DNA of 64,000 nt from Elephas maximus indicus (Eukaryota; Chordata; Mammalia; Proboscidea; Elephantidae): NCBI RefSeq assembly GCF_024166365.1, contig NC_064842.1, positions 22,167,001 to 22,231,000 of the forward strand, in the 5' to 3' direction. The notes beneath the pieces are model-generated. The model worked only from the letters and a program-made list of their open reading frames with translations. It ran no database searches and was not told the DNA's origin. This document shows positions 43,591 through 58,500 of the stretch, in pieces. Made by a program: the position numbers and the translations under genes. Each line of letters opens with the position of its first letter. Positions within the stretch are counted from its first letter, which is position 1.

Positions 43591-46500
43591 CGTGATTCCA
43601 AGTTTCCTCTGACTCTCCAGTTACTGATCATTTTACACCTTCTTAAACTCCTTCTAGGTGAGTAATTCTCATCTAAGTCTCCTACTTAAAACCTCACCAT
43701 GTGATACCCTCCTTAGATACCGCTAATAAAAACTACACCTCCTTTAACCCCTTATGGACAAGGGATTCTTTCTAGATGGAAAATCTGATCATCGCCCTTT
43801 CCTTCTTTAAAGTTTTCAAGGCACTCCTTAAGAGTTATCTTTCTAAAACTGAAATCCGATCATGGTACTTCTCTTCCTAAAATATTTTAAAGCCCTTATC
43901 TTATCCTTAAGATAAAATCCAGTCATCTTAACTTGACACCCAAGGCTCCTGCCCTTGTTTCCAGCTTCTCTTACCATTTCCTGCCATCCTCACCCATTGG
44001 CTCTTCTATGTTTCTGCATCTAGTTGCCATCTAGTTGATTCCAACTCATGGCAACCCCATGTATGTCAGATTAGAATTGTATTCCATATGGTTTTTGATG
44101 TCTGATTTTTCAGAAATAGATCGCCAGGTCTGTCTTCCAAAGAGCCTCTGGGTGGGCTAGAATCACCAACCTTTTGGTTAGCAGGCAAGCACATTAACTG
44201 TTCACACCACCGAGGGACTCCATACTAAGCTGTATTTCAGTTCCACCATATCATATTGTCCCCCTTAACTGAAACACTTTTCCTGCCCTCTTTGTCTGGA
44301 GAACTCCAACACATCCTTTAGGGCTGGGTTGGATGCCATTTCCTCTAGAAAGCCTTCCCCAACTTCCAATTGAGGTTATCTGCTCTCGTGACACACTCCA
44401 TATCCTTTATCATACTGTAATGTAATGCGCCTGGCACATGGTATACACAGAAAGGGTTTTGTTAAATCAATGAAGAAAAATGAAATAGTTTAGGGGTTTG
44501 CATTTTACTATCAGCTCAGGCTGAGGCTAAGCTATGCCACTTCATAATTAACAAGATTAATTAATATCACCAAGAATTTACAAAATATAATAAAAAGCAA
44601 ACACATAACTTTACAAATATATTAACTTTTGTCAGTCAACCACCAGCTAAGCATGTAAGTTGGCCAGAGACTTTTGGCCTAAAACAAAAACCTTGAGCTT
44701 CTAACCTGTGCTTATTGACCCAGGTGATATAGAATATGAAATAAATCTGCATGAAAGGATACAATTGTTCATCGTAACCAGATGACCACAATAAGGGGCA
44801 GAAAGCCACAAAGCCTGTCTCCCTGAGTCCAGCAGGAAGCGACCTGAGGATAGGGAAGCTGCAGCCAGCCACACCCCTAGCCCTGTGAGAGGGAGGCTTC
44901 CAGAAGGCAGGGAGTGATGGTTCAGGTTTACTGAGAAGTTGTCCAGGACTCTACATGTGTAACCACATCAGGCAATAGCACACTGAGACCATGTGTTGGA
45001 GAGACACAACATTGCTCTATCGAGAGAACACACCCCTCTCTGCTGCCCCTCTGCCTGCAGTCTTCAAACCCCACTTAAACCCGTCAGCATCTGCCATCGT
45101 TTAACCCTGGGTCTGAACCTCAAAAACAGTGGGAGGTGGGAAGACAGGGTGTATATCCTTATTTATAGTAAGGAAACTAAGGTGCAGAGAGTTTAAACAA
45201 TGAGCCAAAGAGTGCCTCTAGCCCTCGTGACCTCTCTGAAATATCCTTGATCATCAAATAGCTGCATCATCATCTAGACGTTGACTGCAGTGATCCCTAT
45301 CCCTTTCCAGGAGATTTAGCATTCCCCAGGGCCTTACAAGCGGGCCAAAGATGAAAGGCAAGACCACAATTAACTAGGAGATGGACTAGCAGTTCAAAAA
45401 TGTGAAAACAATAAGCCACAGTTTTCTATGAACGTAAGAGTAAAAAAAAAAAAAATTTTTTTTTTTTTTAAGAGTAAGGATTCTACAATACTGCAGAGGG
45501 GAGGCACACTGCCCTCAGAGACAGAACCCCAGGGACGATGGTTGCGAGGGATCTAGTACACAGTCTGCCTTTTCTCACCCTGACTCTTCTCCTCCCAGAT
45601 AAAAAGGACTGGGAAACAACAGAATAAGGTTGGACCAGTTTTAAATGTCATGGTCATTCTGAGTCCTGGTTCATTCCTGGGAGTAGAATGGCAAAGTAAA
45701 TTCGCTGGTAATGACTAAGCCTTATTTTAATTACCCCTCCGCTAAAACCAGAGTCCCTGGGTGGTGCAAATGGCTGCTAATCAAAAGGTTGGAGGTTTGA
45801 GTCTACCCAGATGCACCTTAGAAGAAAGTCCTCGTGATCTACTTCGGAAAAATTAGACCTTGAAAACCCTATGGAGCACGGTTCTACTCTGACACACGTG
45901 GGGTCACTATGAGTCAGAACTCACTCGGTGGCAACCAGTACCACTAAAGCCAAACGAAGATCCAAGGCACACCCTGCTTTGTGTTTGGAGCTAACCCGGA
46001 GGGATGGTGTTTCTCAGTAAGCAAGAGAACACAGCAGGGAAAGGCGTGGGGATTATTACTGATCACCGAATAACGCCTCCAGGAGAATCCAAAATCAATC
46101 GGTGGAGCACTCCTTTAGTGAAGGCCTTGCCTCTCAGTAAAGAGAATGGGTGGGGCTGGAGAATTCCTTTTAGTTTGGAAGAAAATCCCTTCTTATTTCT
46201 AGAGGATTTCCCTTCAATTCCCGACTCCTTATTTTATTCCTGGGTTTCATTTGGTGAAGGTTAGGGAGGGCTCAAGAGTGAGGACTCCACAGTTTGGAGG
46301 TTGTTTAGGGCAGGACTTTTCAGCACTGCTATACCAAAATGAAACTCATTGCCGGTGAGTTGATTCTGACTCACAGCACCCTATACACTGCTATAGAAAA
46401 CCCCCAATGCTGTGGAGTCGATTCCCACTCATAGCGACCCTATAGGACAAGAGTAGAACTGCCCCATAGAGTTTCCAAGGAGGGCCTGGCGGATTCGAAC

Positions 46501-49500
46501 TCCCGACCCTTTGGTTAGCAGCTGTAGCACTTAACCACTATGCCACCAGGGTTACAGCACCTAAATAAATGGTCTTGACCCCACTTCTCTTTCCAACCTT
46601 TGCTCATTTCCTTTGCCTTAAACCTTTGCAACAAACCTCCAGGAAAGATTTGTCCGTACTGTCTCCAACTCCTCCCCTTCCATTCTCTTAAACCCACCCT
46701 AATCCAGTTTTTAAGGAGCCCTGGTGGTGCAGTCTCGATGGCAACGGGTTTTGGTGGCGCAGTGGTTAAGTGCTTGGCTGTTAACCAAAAGGTCAGCAGT
46801 TCAAACTCACCAGCCACTGTGCAGGAGAAAGATGTGGTGGTCTGCTTCCATAAAGATCACAGCCTTGGAAGCCATATGGGACAGTTCTACTCTGTCCTGT
46901 AGCGTCGCTGCAAGTTGGAATCAGCTGGACAGTAATGAGTTTTTGGGTTGGAATCCAGTTTTTGTTTTTACCACTCTAGGGAATCTCCTCTTATCCGTTC
47001 CACAAATCCTAATTATGTCACTAAATTTAATCTCAATGCAATGGGAAGCAAAGCCTGCACCTAAAATCGAGGGTCTAGAAGACGCTGGGAATTTGAAGAG
47101 AGAAGTGAGCCTATGAAATAGCCGTCTAGGGGAGTGATTAGAGAAATGGGATGACTGCTGGTCAGTTTTAAAGGTCCATGTCAGGCTTGCTGTTGTGAAT
47201 TCAAGAGGCTGTACACTTTTCTCCAGCCGCTGTCACTGGCATGAGTGTTACCAAGCAAGTGAGACAAAACCAAAGGGACAAGGGAGGAGAGGGGACCAGA
47301 AAGGTTGGTTCTGGAATGCCTACCTGGAGGAAAGGATGGGGCAGAGGTGAGAGACAATGGGGCCAATGCACTTCAGTCCTGGTGAGGTTGAAGGCTTGTT
47401 GGAGTCAGGGTGTCAGGATGCTGGATGACTAAACACAGGAGAAGATGGTCAGAGAGGGGTGCATGAAAGATGGTGGAGATCTTGCTCCTGCCTGTCTATA
47501 AACACACGCTTTATTCTCCCCCATCCTAAAACGACCTTCCTTTAGATCTCTCGGTGTGTGATACGGTATTTTGGAGTCAGACAGGCCTGCGTTCTACTCT
47601 TGCTTGCTTAGCGGATTACTTAACCTCTTCAATGCTCAGATTCTTTATTAGAAAATGAATAGGGAATAGTCCACATGTGGACTATTTTGAACAATGGACT
47701 CTGGAGCTGAAGTGACAGCATGCCTGCTCCAAGTTCAAGTTTTTGCTAGCCCTGTTGTGCTCCTGCCCTTTACCATGAGAAACGCATACCCCATATTGTT
47801 GTGTTGTTCTTAACTGCCATCATGTCAGCCTCAGCTCACGGTGACCCCCATACACAAAGGAATAAAACATTGCCCAGTCCTGCACAATCCCCATGATCAA
47901 CTGCAGATTGGACCATTGTGATCCACAGGGTTGTTGTTGGCTGATTTTTGGAAGTAGATCGCCAGGCTTTTCTTCCTAACCTGTATTAGTCTGGAAGTTC
48001 CACTGAGACCTACTTAGTGTCATAGTAACACGAAAGCCACCACTGACCAATGGGTGGTGGCTACACATGAAGTGCTTTGGCTGGGAATCAAACACAGGTC
48101 TCCTACATGTGCTGTAGGGGAACAAACATCACAAAGTTTTAGTAAAGCAAAAAGAAAGTTTTATTTGGTATATAACTCAAAAGGTGAAAGTGGGAAGCGG
48201 ACAAGCATGCTGCCAGAGCTAATGTCTGCCTGAATCCAAGGAAATGTTGCAGAATAAACAAGAACGAGAAAATGGACAAGCACACTGCCACAGCCATGTC
48301 TGCCTGAGTCCAAGGAAAGTCATCAGTATATATTAACATTATAAATGGGCAAAACCATTGAAAGCTTCACCTTTTCACAGATTGGCTAGAAACTGTGATC
48401 TTACATTTTGAATTGCCTTTCTTAATGATCATTGGTACAGGTTTCAGTAATGACAGTCAGGAGAGTCTTCACTGGTCCAGTGAATTCCTATTCACTAAAT
48501 GTTAATAGAAAAAGATAAGAGTGGAAAGTCTTTTGTGTTCTGGCTTAGGTGAAAGGTTCCCTAAAGATATTTTCCAAGATTATTCTATCTATTGTCTTCA
48601 TACCTCAGGGTCCAGTTGATGTGTCCTTGTGAGCCCTTGTGAGCCCTTTTGAGTCCTTGTGAGCCCTTGTGAGCCCAGCTCCAGCTGGCTCATATTCTCT
48701 ATGCTCAGGGACAGGGAATACTGACTCCGATGTTATTTCCTAAATCACACGGAAGGCAAGAAGTTGCTATCTCTGTGATGGGCACATTTGATAAGACACC
48801 TAGAGCCTAGTCTAGCCCAGCCCAGCTAAGTCACAGTGAACCTGTACAACTGTCAGTGAGAAATAAATGCTTGAAGTTGTAAGCTGCTACAATTTGGGGG
48901 TTATTATCACAACAAAAGCTGACTAATTGACACGATGTTAGTCTCCTTACATATACTTTCTCTCTGAAACAAGCAACTGGATCACAGAAAGTTGAATATC
49001 AGGACCACTCAGGTGCTGGGATTTGGATCCAGGTATATTTTGAAATTACAACCTGCCTATTCTCTCCCTATTCCCCAACTGCTATATACAAAGCGTGGTT
49101 AGAAACAGACTGGGCATCTCCGAGAAAAGATGAATTGGCAGGCTGCTTTCAGTCCCTTTAAAAACAATTACGACCGTGCCTCACAGCTCCCATGTTTCTC
49201 TGCCAGAAAGCTCTGGCTCCACTCCTCTCCTGTCATGAGTCAACCTTGCAGGTGTCTGTGTATAACCCTCAGGGATGAAAATGATGCTTTGTAGTGGAGA
49301 AGCAATCCAGGGTTTGCTAATCCTTTAACACAGGAATGTAGGAAGGGGAAAAACACCTCACATGAGATGGAAAGGTACCTTGGAAATAAGCTGGAGAAGG
49401 ACAGCAGGCCTTCATGGAGTCAGCCAAGAAAGGCATTTCAAATATATTTTTCTAAGATCCTGAGCAATTTTTTTGTTTTGCGCATCTACCACCTTCTGAG

Positions 49501-52500
49501 CCAGTTAAGTCCTGAGGGCAGTTGACCATGGCCCTGTGGTCCACCAGGAAACTTTGCTTTTCTGATCATTAGGGTTTGAAGGAAATTGAAGGATGGCCTC
49601 CCCATGCCTGCTGCTCTGGGGCCTTGGGAATTTACCTAGCCGGACCCAGCCAGGCACACAGCCCTGCTAGACTCACTCTCTGTGTGTTCTAGGTTATGAA
49701 ACACTGAGAAGCTTGTTCTTCTCTTCAGAACATGCTGAACCTTTTCCTTGTGCCTATCCCTACTTTTCCTGGAAGACTGTTCTGGCACAGTTGGCTCTTT
49801 CTTACCCTCCACTCAGACCTTTCCTACCACTGTGTTTGTCACTACTGTGTTTGTCACTACTGCTACTACAAAAGTCATTCCTTCTAGAGGACACTTTATA
49901 GTTTGCTGAGAACTTTTATCTAAGTTATCTCATTTGAGTTCTGTGCTAATTCTCTCAGGCAATGAAAATCATCAACCTCATTTGAAAGTTGAGGAAAGTG
50001 AAGTTAGGGAGCCTCAGTGACTTTGGCAGCTGCCGGTACTGGGATGGGCCAGGACTCAGAAGAAGTAGGAGACAGGAAGAGAGATCCTTTCAGGGACGTC
50101 CATTTCATGTAAGGCAGGAAGGCTAGTTTATTTAGATCAGTACTCTCACTGAAAATGGCTAAAAATGCTGGAAGAAGTCTAGAAAACTTCTTAAATCATA
50201 GAAGGACAGAAATATAGGGAGGAATGACTAGGCCAAAAACCAGGAGAAGGCACACCAAGGTGGGCAAAAACTCCACAGCTTACTTTTGCCCCTGGAGAAT
50301 TTGCTCCTAAACCAAGATGCAAATATGAGGGTCCTGTAGGGAGGAGCTCACAGAGGTAGAAGCCCAAGACCTCCTACATACACTTCAGACTACAAGTATC
50401 TCCCTCAGAATCAGGGTGTGCCGGGAGTAAGCCATCATCCATCTTCCGTCTTCCTAGAGTGTAAGTAGAGTTTTTTTGTTGCTGAGAGGTTGAGAAAGGA
50501 TGGGGGAGAAATGTATCTCTAAGTTTGTAAACCAAAAGCTCGCCCTTTCTAAGAATTGTGTTCTGTTCATGTCATCAGAATCGAACGGTGATTTTAAAGT
50601 GGTTGCAGATTGGTAATGTCCCAAGAAGTTAGCAAATATAAGTGCAATACCTCAGTGGAGGAAGCAGCTTATGCTTCTGGGAACTCCAACAATCGTTCAA
50701 GGACTAGGAGAAGCATACAGTCAAAGATAACTAGGCACCTTTTAAATGAGGACTAGCAAAACAACAAATGGCACAAACTGATCTCCAATGACTTAGAAAC
50801 TTGGAATTATCAGATTATTCTAAAGAATGATTACTTATTTAAAAATATAAGACATATTCAAAGATATGTCAGAAACAGGAAATTAAAAATTAGATAATGA
50901 CAGATTTTATTTTAAAAAAGATACAAAGGAAATTCTATAAAGGAAAAAAATCAACAACTGAAATTAAAAGTTCAATGTAAAGAGTTGGAAACCGACTCGA
51001 TACAGCTGAAGAGAAAGTTACAGATTTAAAAGTTAGGTCAGAAAAAAATTGTCCAGAATGCCATACAGACAAAAAGATAGAAAATGTGGTAGCAAGGTTA
51101 AGAGGCGTAGCTAATAGGATAGGTGGTCTAACAAACATTTAACCAAAGTTCCAGTTGAAGAGAAGAGAGAATTGACAGAGGCAACATATAAACAGATAAT
51201 GGCAGAGAATTCTCTAGATCTGATAAAAAAATCCAATCCATAGGTTTAAAAAACCTAGTAAGTACCAAATTGAAGAAATTTTTAAAAGCCACATCTAAAA
51301 AAAAAAAAAAAAACATCTAGAGACATCATAATAAAACTGCAGAAATAAGTTAATAAGAATACCTTAAAAGCAGACAGAGGGGAAGAAAAAAAAAAAAAAA
51401 GATTACCTTCAAAGGAGCTGCAATTAGGCTGAGAGCTGATTTCCCCCAGCACTGAGATACAATGGAATAAAACCATATATAGGCTGGGGGAAAATATGCC
51501 AACCTAGAACTCTATATCGAATGAAATACCTTTGGAGAATGAGAGCAAAATAAAGATATTTTCAGAACAAATAAAAACTAAGACAGTTAATCACCTCTAG
51601 ATCCTTTTCTGGGGCAGGGGGAGTGGAAAAATATAGGAAAAAATCTAGATGGACACTGACTTTATCAAACAGAAAAATGTTACACAGAGTTAAAAAAAAT
51701 TAAAAGACATGAAATAAAAAAATAACTTGGGTATGGTAAATGGAGCTAAAGTGTTCTAAATTTCTTGCATTATCCAGGATAAGAGTAAATAAATTTAGAG
51801 TTTGACAAGAAGGCATGTTGTAATTTCCAGAATGATGACAAAAAAAGCAGAAAAATTGAATATATAGCTTCTAAACTAGCGTTGTAGGGAAAAGAACATC
51901 ACAAAGTTTAGTAAAGCAAAAAGAAAGTTTTATTTGGCATATATTCAAAAAAGGAAAAGTAGGAAGCAGGCAAGCATGCTGCCAGAGCTAATGTCTGCCC
52001 AAGTTCAAAGAAATATTACAGAATAAGCAAGAATTGGAAAACAGAGACGCATGCTGCCACAGCCGCATCTGCCTGAGTCCAAAAAACATTAGAGTCATCA
52101 AACCAAAAAAGGAACGAATCATGTTGCCACGGAGTCGATTCCGACTCATAGGAACCCTAAAGGGCAGAGTAGAACTGCCCTATGGAGTTTCCAAGGAGCG
52201 CCTGGTGGATTTGAAGTGCTGACCTTTTGGTTAGCAGCCGTAACACTTAACCACTATGCCACCAGGGTTTCCAAATATATATTAACACTACAGAACGGGC
52301 AAAACCATTGAAAGCTTCACCTTTTGACAGATTGGCCTGTGATCCTACACTTTGAATTGCCCCTCTCAACAATCATTGGTACAGGTTTCAGAGTCAGGAG
52401 GGTCTTCATTCATCCAACAAATTTCTGTTCACTAAATATTAATAGAAAAAGATAAGAGTGGAAAGTCTTTTGTGTTCTGATTCAGGTGAAAGATCCCCTA

Positions 52501-55500
52501 ATAGATATTTTCCAAGATTATTCTATTAGTCTTTATATCTCAGGGTCCAGTTGATGTGTACTTGTGAGTCCTTGTGAGCCCTTGTGAGCTCAGTTCCAGC
52601 TGGGTCACATTCTCTATGCTCAAGGACAGGGAATAATGACTCCAATATTATTCCCTAAATCACTAGTAAAACTGATGGTGTAGTGGTTAAGAGCTACAGC
52701 TGTTAACCAAAAGGTCAGCAGTTCAAATCCACCAGGCGCTCCTTGGAAACATAATGGGGCAGGTCTATCCTGTCCCACAGGGTCGCTATGAGTCAGAATC
52801 GACTGGATGGCAACAGGTTAAACTAGTAAAAATCCCTGGTGACACAAAGGACTTGCGCTAGGCTACTAACTGAAAGGTTGATGGTTTGAATCTACCCAGT
52901 GGTGCCTCGAAAGAAAGGCCTGGCAATCTGTGTTTGTAAGATTACAGCCATTGAAAACCCTATGGAGCGGTTTCACACTGAAACTTATGGGAGTGCCATG
53001 AGTGAGAACCAACTTGATGGCAACAGGATCTTCACGCTTTTTATTTAAAAAAAAAAGAGTAAAGTGTGAAAAGGAAGATTGCTAAAATAAAATAGATGCA
53101 AAGGAAAGCATAAAAGGAGACTGGGAAAAAAAACCCATAAAACAAATAATGCATCACTTATTTACACTAAGGAAACCCTGGTAGTGTAGCGGTTTAGTGC
53201 TATGGCTGCTAACCAAAAGGTCAGCAGTTCAAATCCACTATGTGCTCCCTGAAGACTCTATGGAGCAGTTCCACTCTGTCCTATAGGGTCACTATGAGTC
53301 GGAATCGACTCAACGACAATGGGTTTTTTTTTTTTAATAATAATGTAAATAACCAAAAGATAACTTATTGAAATTTATATTATTATCCATTAATAAAAGA
53401 CACATCTAAAGGCTGAGAGTTGAAAAAAAAGAAAAATATACCATATTTTTACATAACAAACGCACTCCTTCTGCATTTGTTTGGTAGCTGCCACCCCCTT
53501 CCCCCTCCCCCAGGTATTTTCCAGAGCTCACTATGCTAATTTTTTACAGCAACCTGTGGAAGTGGATTGGCTGGCCCAGCTTGTAAGGGTGCCTGGGGGA
53601 AGGGGCGGGGGGGGAGGGGCAAGGCCTGCAAACAAATGCAGATAGTGCACAGTCATTTGCACACAAATATGGTATACAGTGCAAATACTGTTATTGTCAG
53701 TTGTTGTCTAGTCGATTCCAACTCTTGGAGGCCCCATGTATGCACAGCAGAACTGTGCTCCACAGGGTTTTCAAAGCTGTGAATTTTCAAAAGCAGATTG
53801 CCAGGCCTGTCTTCCAAGGCACCTCCAGGTGGGTTCGAACCGCCAACCTTTCAACCAGAAGTGGAGTGCTTAACTGGTTGCACTGCTTGGGGCCACCCCA
53901 AAACCTGTATAGCTATATTAATATCAGATAAAATTAACCTTAAGGCAAAATGGATTATAAGAGATAAAGGGAAATTATACCATTATGATAAAATGTTCAA
54001 ATCACCAGAAGACAAAATGAGGGAGAGTGTTTTTGAACTAAAGCAAGGCAGAGTCTATAAAAGCAAAGCTGGAACCTTTGCAAAAGTGATCCCGCCTCCC
54101 ACCTGTATAAATCCAGGAACACACCTGTAGTTAAACCTAGTTGGGTTTGTTAACTCTTTGCAACAAGGGAGAACTCTCACTGTGAGGAGCCTTGGGGCTT
54201 CTCAGTAAGAGGTGGGTAGAAAGGACTTACAGGCTCTGAGCTTAGGTGATTTGGGGGAGGGTTTAAGGAAGTTTTGCATGGGATGCTATCAGGAATAAAC
54301 AAAAGAAGGGGTAATTCTCTTATTATTTCATTCTTATCTAGGATGTGGGAAGAACAGATGGCAGTTAAAACTACAACTTGTTAAAAAGGAGCCAAAAACC
54401 AAAAACCCAAACCCATTGCCATCAAGTCGATTTCAACTCATAGCAACCCTATGGGCCAGAGTAGAACTGCCCCTAGAATTTCCAAGGAGCCCCTGGCGGA
54501 TTTGAACTGCTGACCCTTTGGTTAGCAGCTGTAGCACTTAACCACTGTGCCACCAGGGTTTCCTAAGAAGTAGCAGTCACTCATATTAGCCAGGGTGAAG
54601 AAATGGTCAGTCATGTTTACAGTTTGCGTGATATTCTTGCTTTGGCCTGTGTACATACATGATTACAGAGTGGTGTTAGTGCGTCTTGTCCCAGAATGGG
54701 CTGGTCCAGTGTTGCCCTTCCGTGAAGTTGTTTACGTTCCACAGGACACCACCACTCCTAGCTGCGTGGGCCAGACCAGATCTGCTTTTCTCTTTCTCAA
54801 GCTGAAAGCTCTCAAGGAGAGTCGTTTGCCCTTGAGCAGGCGGACAGGGTTCTCAGGAAAGGCAATTTCAGTTATTTGTGGTTTTTCAAAGGAACCTTGT
54901 GATTGCAGCTGCGGCGTGGGCACTCCGCCTTAGTTACGCCAGGTCTGCGACATTTCCTCATGAACATCACTCAGTTTTCATTTTAATTTTTTGATTTTGC
55001 ACCATCGACATGGTTTACGAGTGGTAACTTTCCTTTAACCTTACGTTTGCATTTATGAGGTTGGAGATGACTTTGGTAAAACTGGCGGTTTGATTCTCAA
55101 ATGCGTTTGCAAATATTTAGTACCAGGGCCAACTCCCGTGAAATGTCTTTAGTCAGACATTCCATGTTCTCCGCTAGCATGAGTCACTGACTCGACTGTG
55201 ATACTCACAAAACGAAGGCAACTGCTCCCTAACAAGGTGCTTGGTGTCCGTGAAGTGTGTTAATATCCTGTGATGAAAGGCATACGCAAGGGTGAAATAA
55301 ATTTAGTGTCTTTTCCCTTCTTTTTCAGCCAAAAAGTCTGTTCAAAATTTTGTGGCTGTAGCTTAACAGCTGTGACTAATTTAAATCTGTTACCAGAAAT
55401 TCTCTCCTTTCTCCCTCCCTAGTTTCCATTTCTCTCCTGGTGGTTTGCTTCCTCAGGCCCAGCCCCGTTCCCGCAGTTCACCTGGGCCCCTCGCTGCCTT

Positions 55501-58500
55501 CACCATCTCATTCGGACCTCCCGTTGCCATGGTGGCACCAGGTGTGTGGAGCACTTTGCTTTCCTTTAGGCTGTTCTGTTGCTTTCAAGATCCTGGCAGT
55601 TTTCTGCCCCTCCTCTGGAGTAACTGATTCAAGATCTTCTTGGTGTGCGCTCACCTCAAAGAGACTCATTTTCCTAGCTACTTACTCTTCCCCTTGCCCC
55701 CCCATGTACACTTAGTCGCTCCTTCCCCATGATGGCGTTTCAGAAGTTTGGACACACCCCTTTAAGGGTTTAAAATGGCTTGGGCTCTTTATTGGCCAAT
55801 GATAAATCACTCGCCCATTTCTAGAACCTAAAAGGTTGGTTTGGTGCCATCTGGTGGTAATGGTTGGCTCTAGCTTACCCACGGAGAAAATTCTGGGTTC
55901 CTGTAACCGGGAGTCCCTGGTTGATGCAAACAGTTAACGTGCTGGGCTGCTAACCAATAGGTTGGAGGTTTGAGTTCACCCAGAGGTGCCTCAGAAAAAA
56001 GTCCTGGCAATCTACTTCCAGCTGGTAGTTTGAACTCTGACAGACATGAGGTTGCCATACGTCAGAGTTGCCTCAATGGCAATGATGTTGGTTACTGTTT
56101 GAAATTTTCGGAATAGCTGCACAGACTCTAGGGATGTAGTTGATGGGCTCCAGGGAAAGTGGGCCTGCCTGGAAAATACTCTGGGGCCCACCCCTCCCTG
56201 GCTCCCAAGCCTGACTGCCTGCTATTTCCCCACCCTGCCTCACCATCCCTCTACATTCCCCTAGGGCCTGAACAAGAAAAGCAATTTAAGAACCTTAGTC
56301 CAGATCCAGACATAATAAAATAAATGCAGGCTAAGAGTACAAATGAAGGCCCACATACCTGATTTAGGAAATAATATTGGAGTCATTATTGCCTGTCCTT
56401 GCACATGGAGAGTGTGACCCAGCTGGAGCTGGACTCACAAGGACATACCAACTGAGCCCTGAGGCATAGAGACAATAGACGGGATAATCTTGGAAAGTAT
56501 CTTTTAGGGAACTTTTCACATTAGCCAGAACACAGAAGATTTTCCACTGTTATCGTTTCCTATTAACATTTTAGTGAATAGAAATGTGTTGGACCAGTGA
56601 AGACCCCCTGACTGTCTTTTCTGAAACCTGTACCAATGATTGTTAAGAAGGCAATTCAAAATGTAGGATCACAGTTTCTAGACAATCTGTGAAAAGGTGA
56701 AGCTTTCCATGGTTTTGCCCATTTGTGAAGACGATATATACTGATGACTCTGTAACCTTCCTTGGACTCAGGCTGACACAGCTGTGGCAGTGTGCTTGTC
56801 TGTTTTCCCATTCTTGCTTTTTCTGAATTATTTCCTTGGATTCGGACAGACATGTGCTCTGGCAGCATGTTTGTCTGCTTCCCACTTCTGTCTTTTTGAG
56901 TACATGCCGAATAAAACTTTCTTTTTGCTTTACTAAACTTTGTATGTTTTTACCCCTACAACAGCCGTAGAGCTCCTAGTTGGTAGTTTAAATCAAACTC
57001 AAACTGTTAGTTTGATTCAAACTGTTGAATCTGTCCTCCCCTCCTGCCTTGAAAAATATACTTTTTCATAGAAACCTGAAGGCCAGGCTTGAATTTAGAA
57101 TGATTTGACTCCTTAAAATCAGTATCAGGATATGGTTGTGGGGTCGGGGGAAGAGCTTGCCCACAGTTAAGATTTGGTGTCCCTCCCTCCTGGTCTTTCT
57201 GGCTCCCAGCTCTCTCCTACAGCACGAGGTACGTTGCTCAAAAGGGAAGACGCCCATGCAGGCCCTGGAAGTGCACTGGGACTATTTGTGTAGGTGATTC
57301 TGGGGCCCCGGGTACCCTAGCATTATTGAGGGCCCAGGTTCTGGGTGGGCTTGATCCCACCCTGTAGGGAGGGATGTGGCTGGAGGAGGCCCAGAGCAGT
57401 GTTCTCTAGGGCCTCAGCTTGTCCAGGTCTAAGGGTGGCACTGCTTCAACCTACCTGTGTCTGCGCACAGGGGCTCGGCAGACGGCAGAAGCCAATCTCC
57501 AATTGTGTTATATTTGAATTCAAAAGATCGCCTCGAGATATATAGGTATCAGTGGGTTTCCATCATTTTTACTTTCCCCACCTCCTTATTACCTGGCCAC
57601 TCTCCCTAATCCATGTCTCCACCCAGCACAATTTAGCCCATGCCCAGCGGAGGCCTGTGGGAGCTACCTGAGCTACAATGCACAGATGAATCCATGCACG
57701 GGCAGAGGTGGGATCTGTCCCCTGAAGAATGTGCATCCTCTGGGCCCCTTGTGGAGAAGACCCCGGGGATTGAGGTTGAGTGCAGTGCACACGCTGGGGG
57801 GAGGCTGGAGGTGAGATGGAGGGCCCAGCTATACAGAGAAGATGAACCTTCCAAGGCTAGATGGACAGAAGACCTCTCCCTGAGCTCTGCACTCTTAAGT
57901 GACAGCTACACTTGGATGTTGCACAGACATTTTAAACGTAGTAAGCCCAAAAAGAAGGAGCCCTGGTAGCACAGTGGTTAAGTGCTCAGCTGCTAACTGA
58001 AAGATCAGAGGTTTAAACTCACCAGCTGCTTTGTGGGAAAGAGATGTGGCATTCTGCTCCTATAAAGATTACAGCCTTGAGAACCCTACGGGGTTAGTTC
58101 TCCTCTGTCCCGTAGGGTCACTGTGAGTTGGAATCGACTTAATGGCAAAGAATTTGGTTTTGGTTTTTTTAAGCCCCCCCAAAGGGGGCATTGGTGATAA
58201 AGTGGCAGCATACTTGCCTTCCATGTGGGAGACATGGGTTCAATTCCCAGTGGAGGCTTATGTGTTGCTAGGTTACTCAACAGGTGTCAGCAGAGCTCAC
58301 AGACTAAGATGCACTAGGAAGAAAGGCCTGGTGATGTAGTTCTGAAAACCAGCCAGTGAAAACCCTGTGGGTCACAGTGGTCCGATTCCTTTGTGCATGG
58401 GGTTGCCATGAGTCGGGGGTCGACTCTACAGCCGCTAACAACAGCAACAAAACCTAAAACGAAAGAGCTGGTTTTCCCTCTAAAACAGAATCATCTCTCG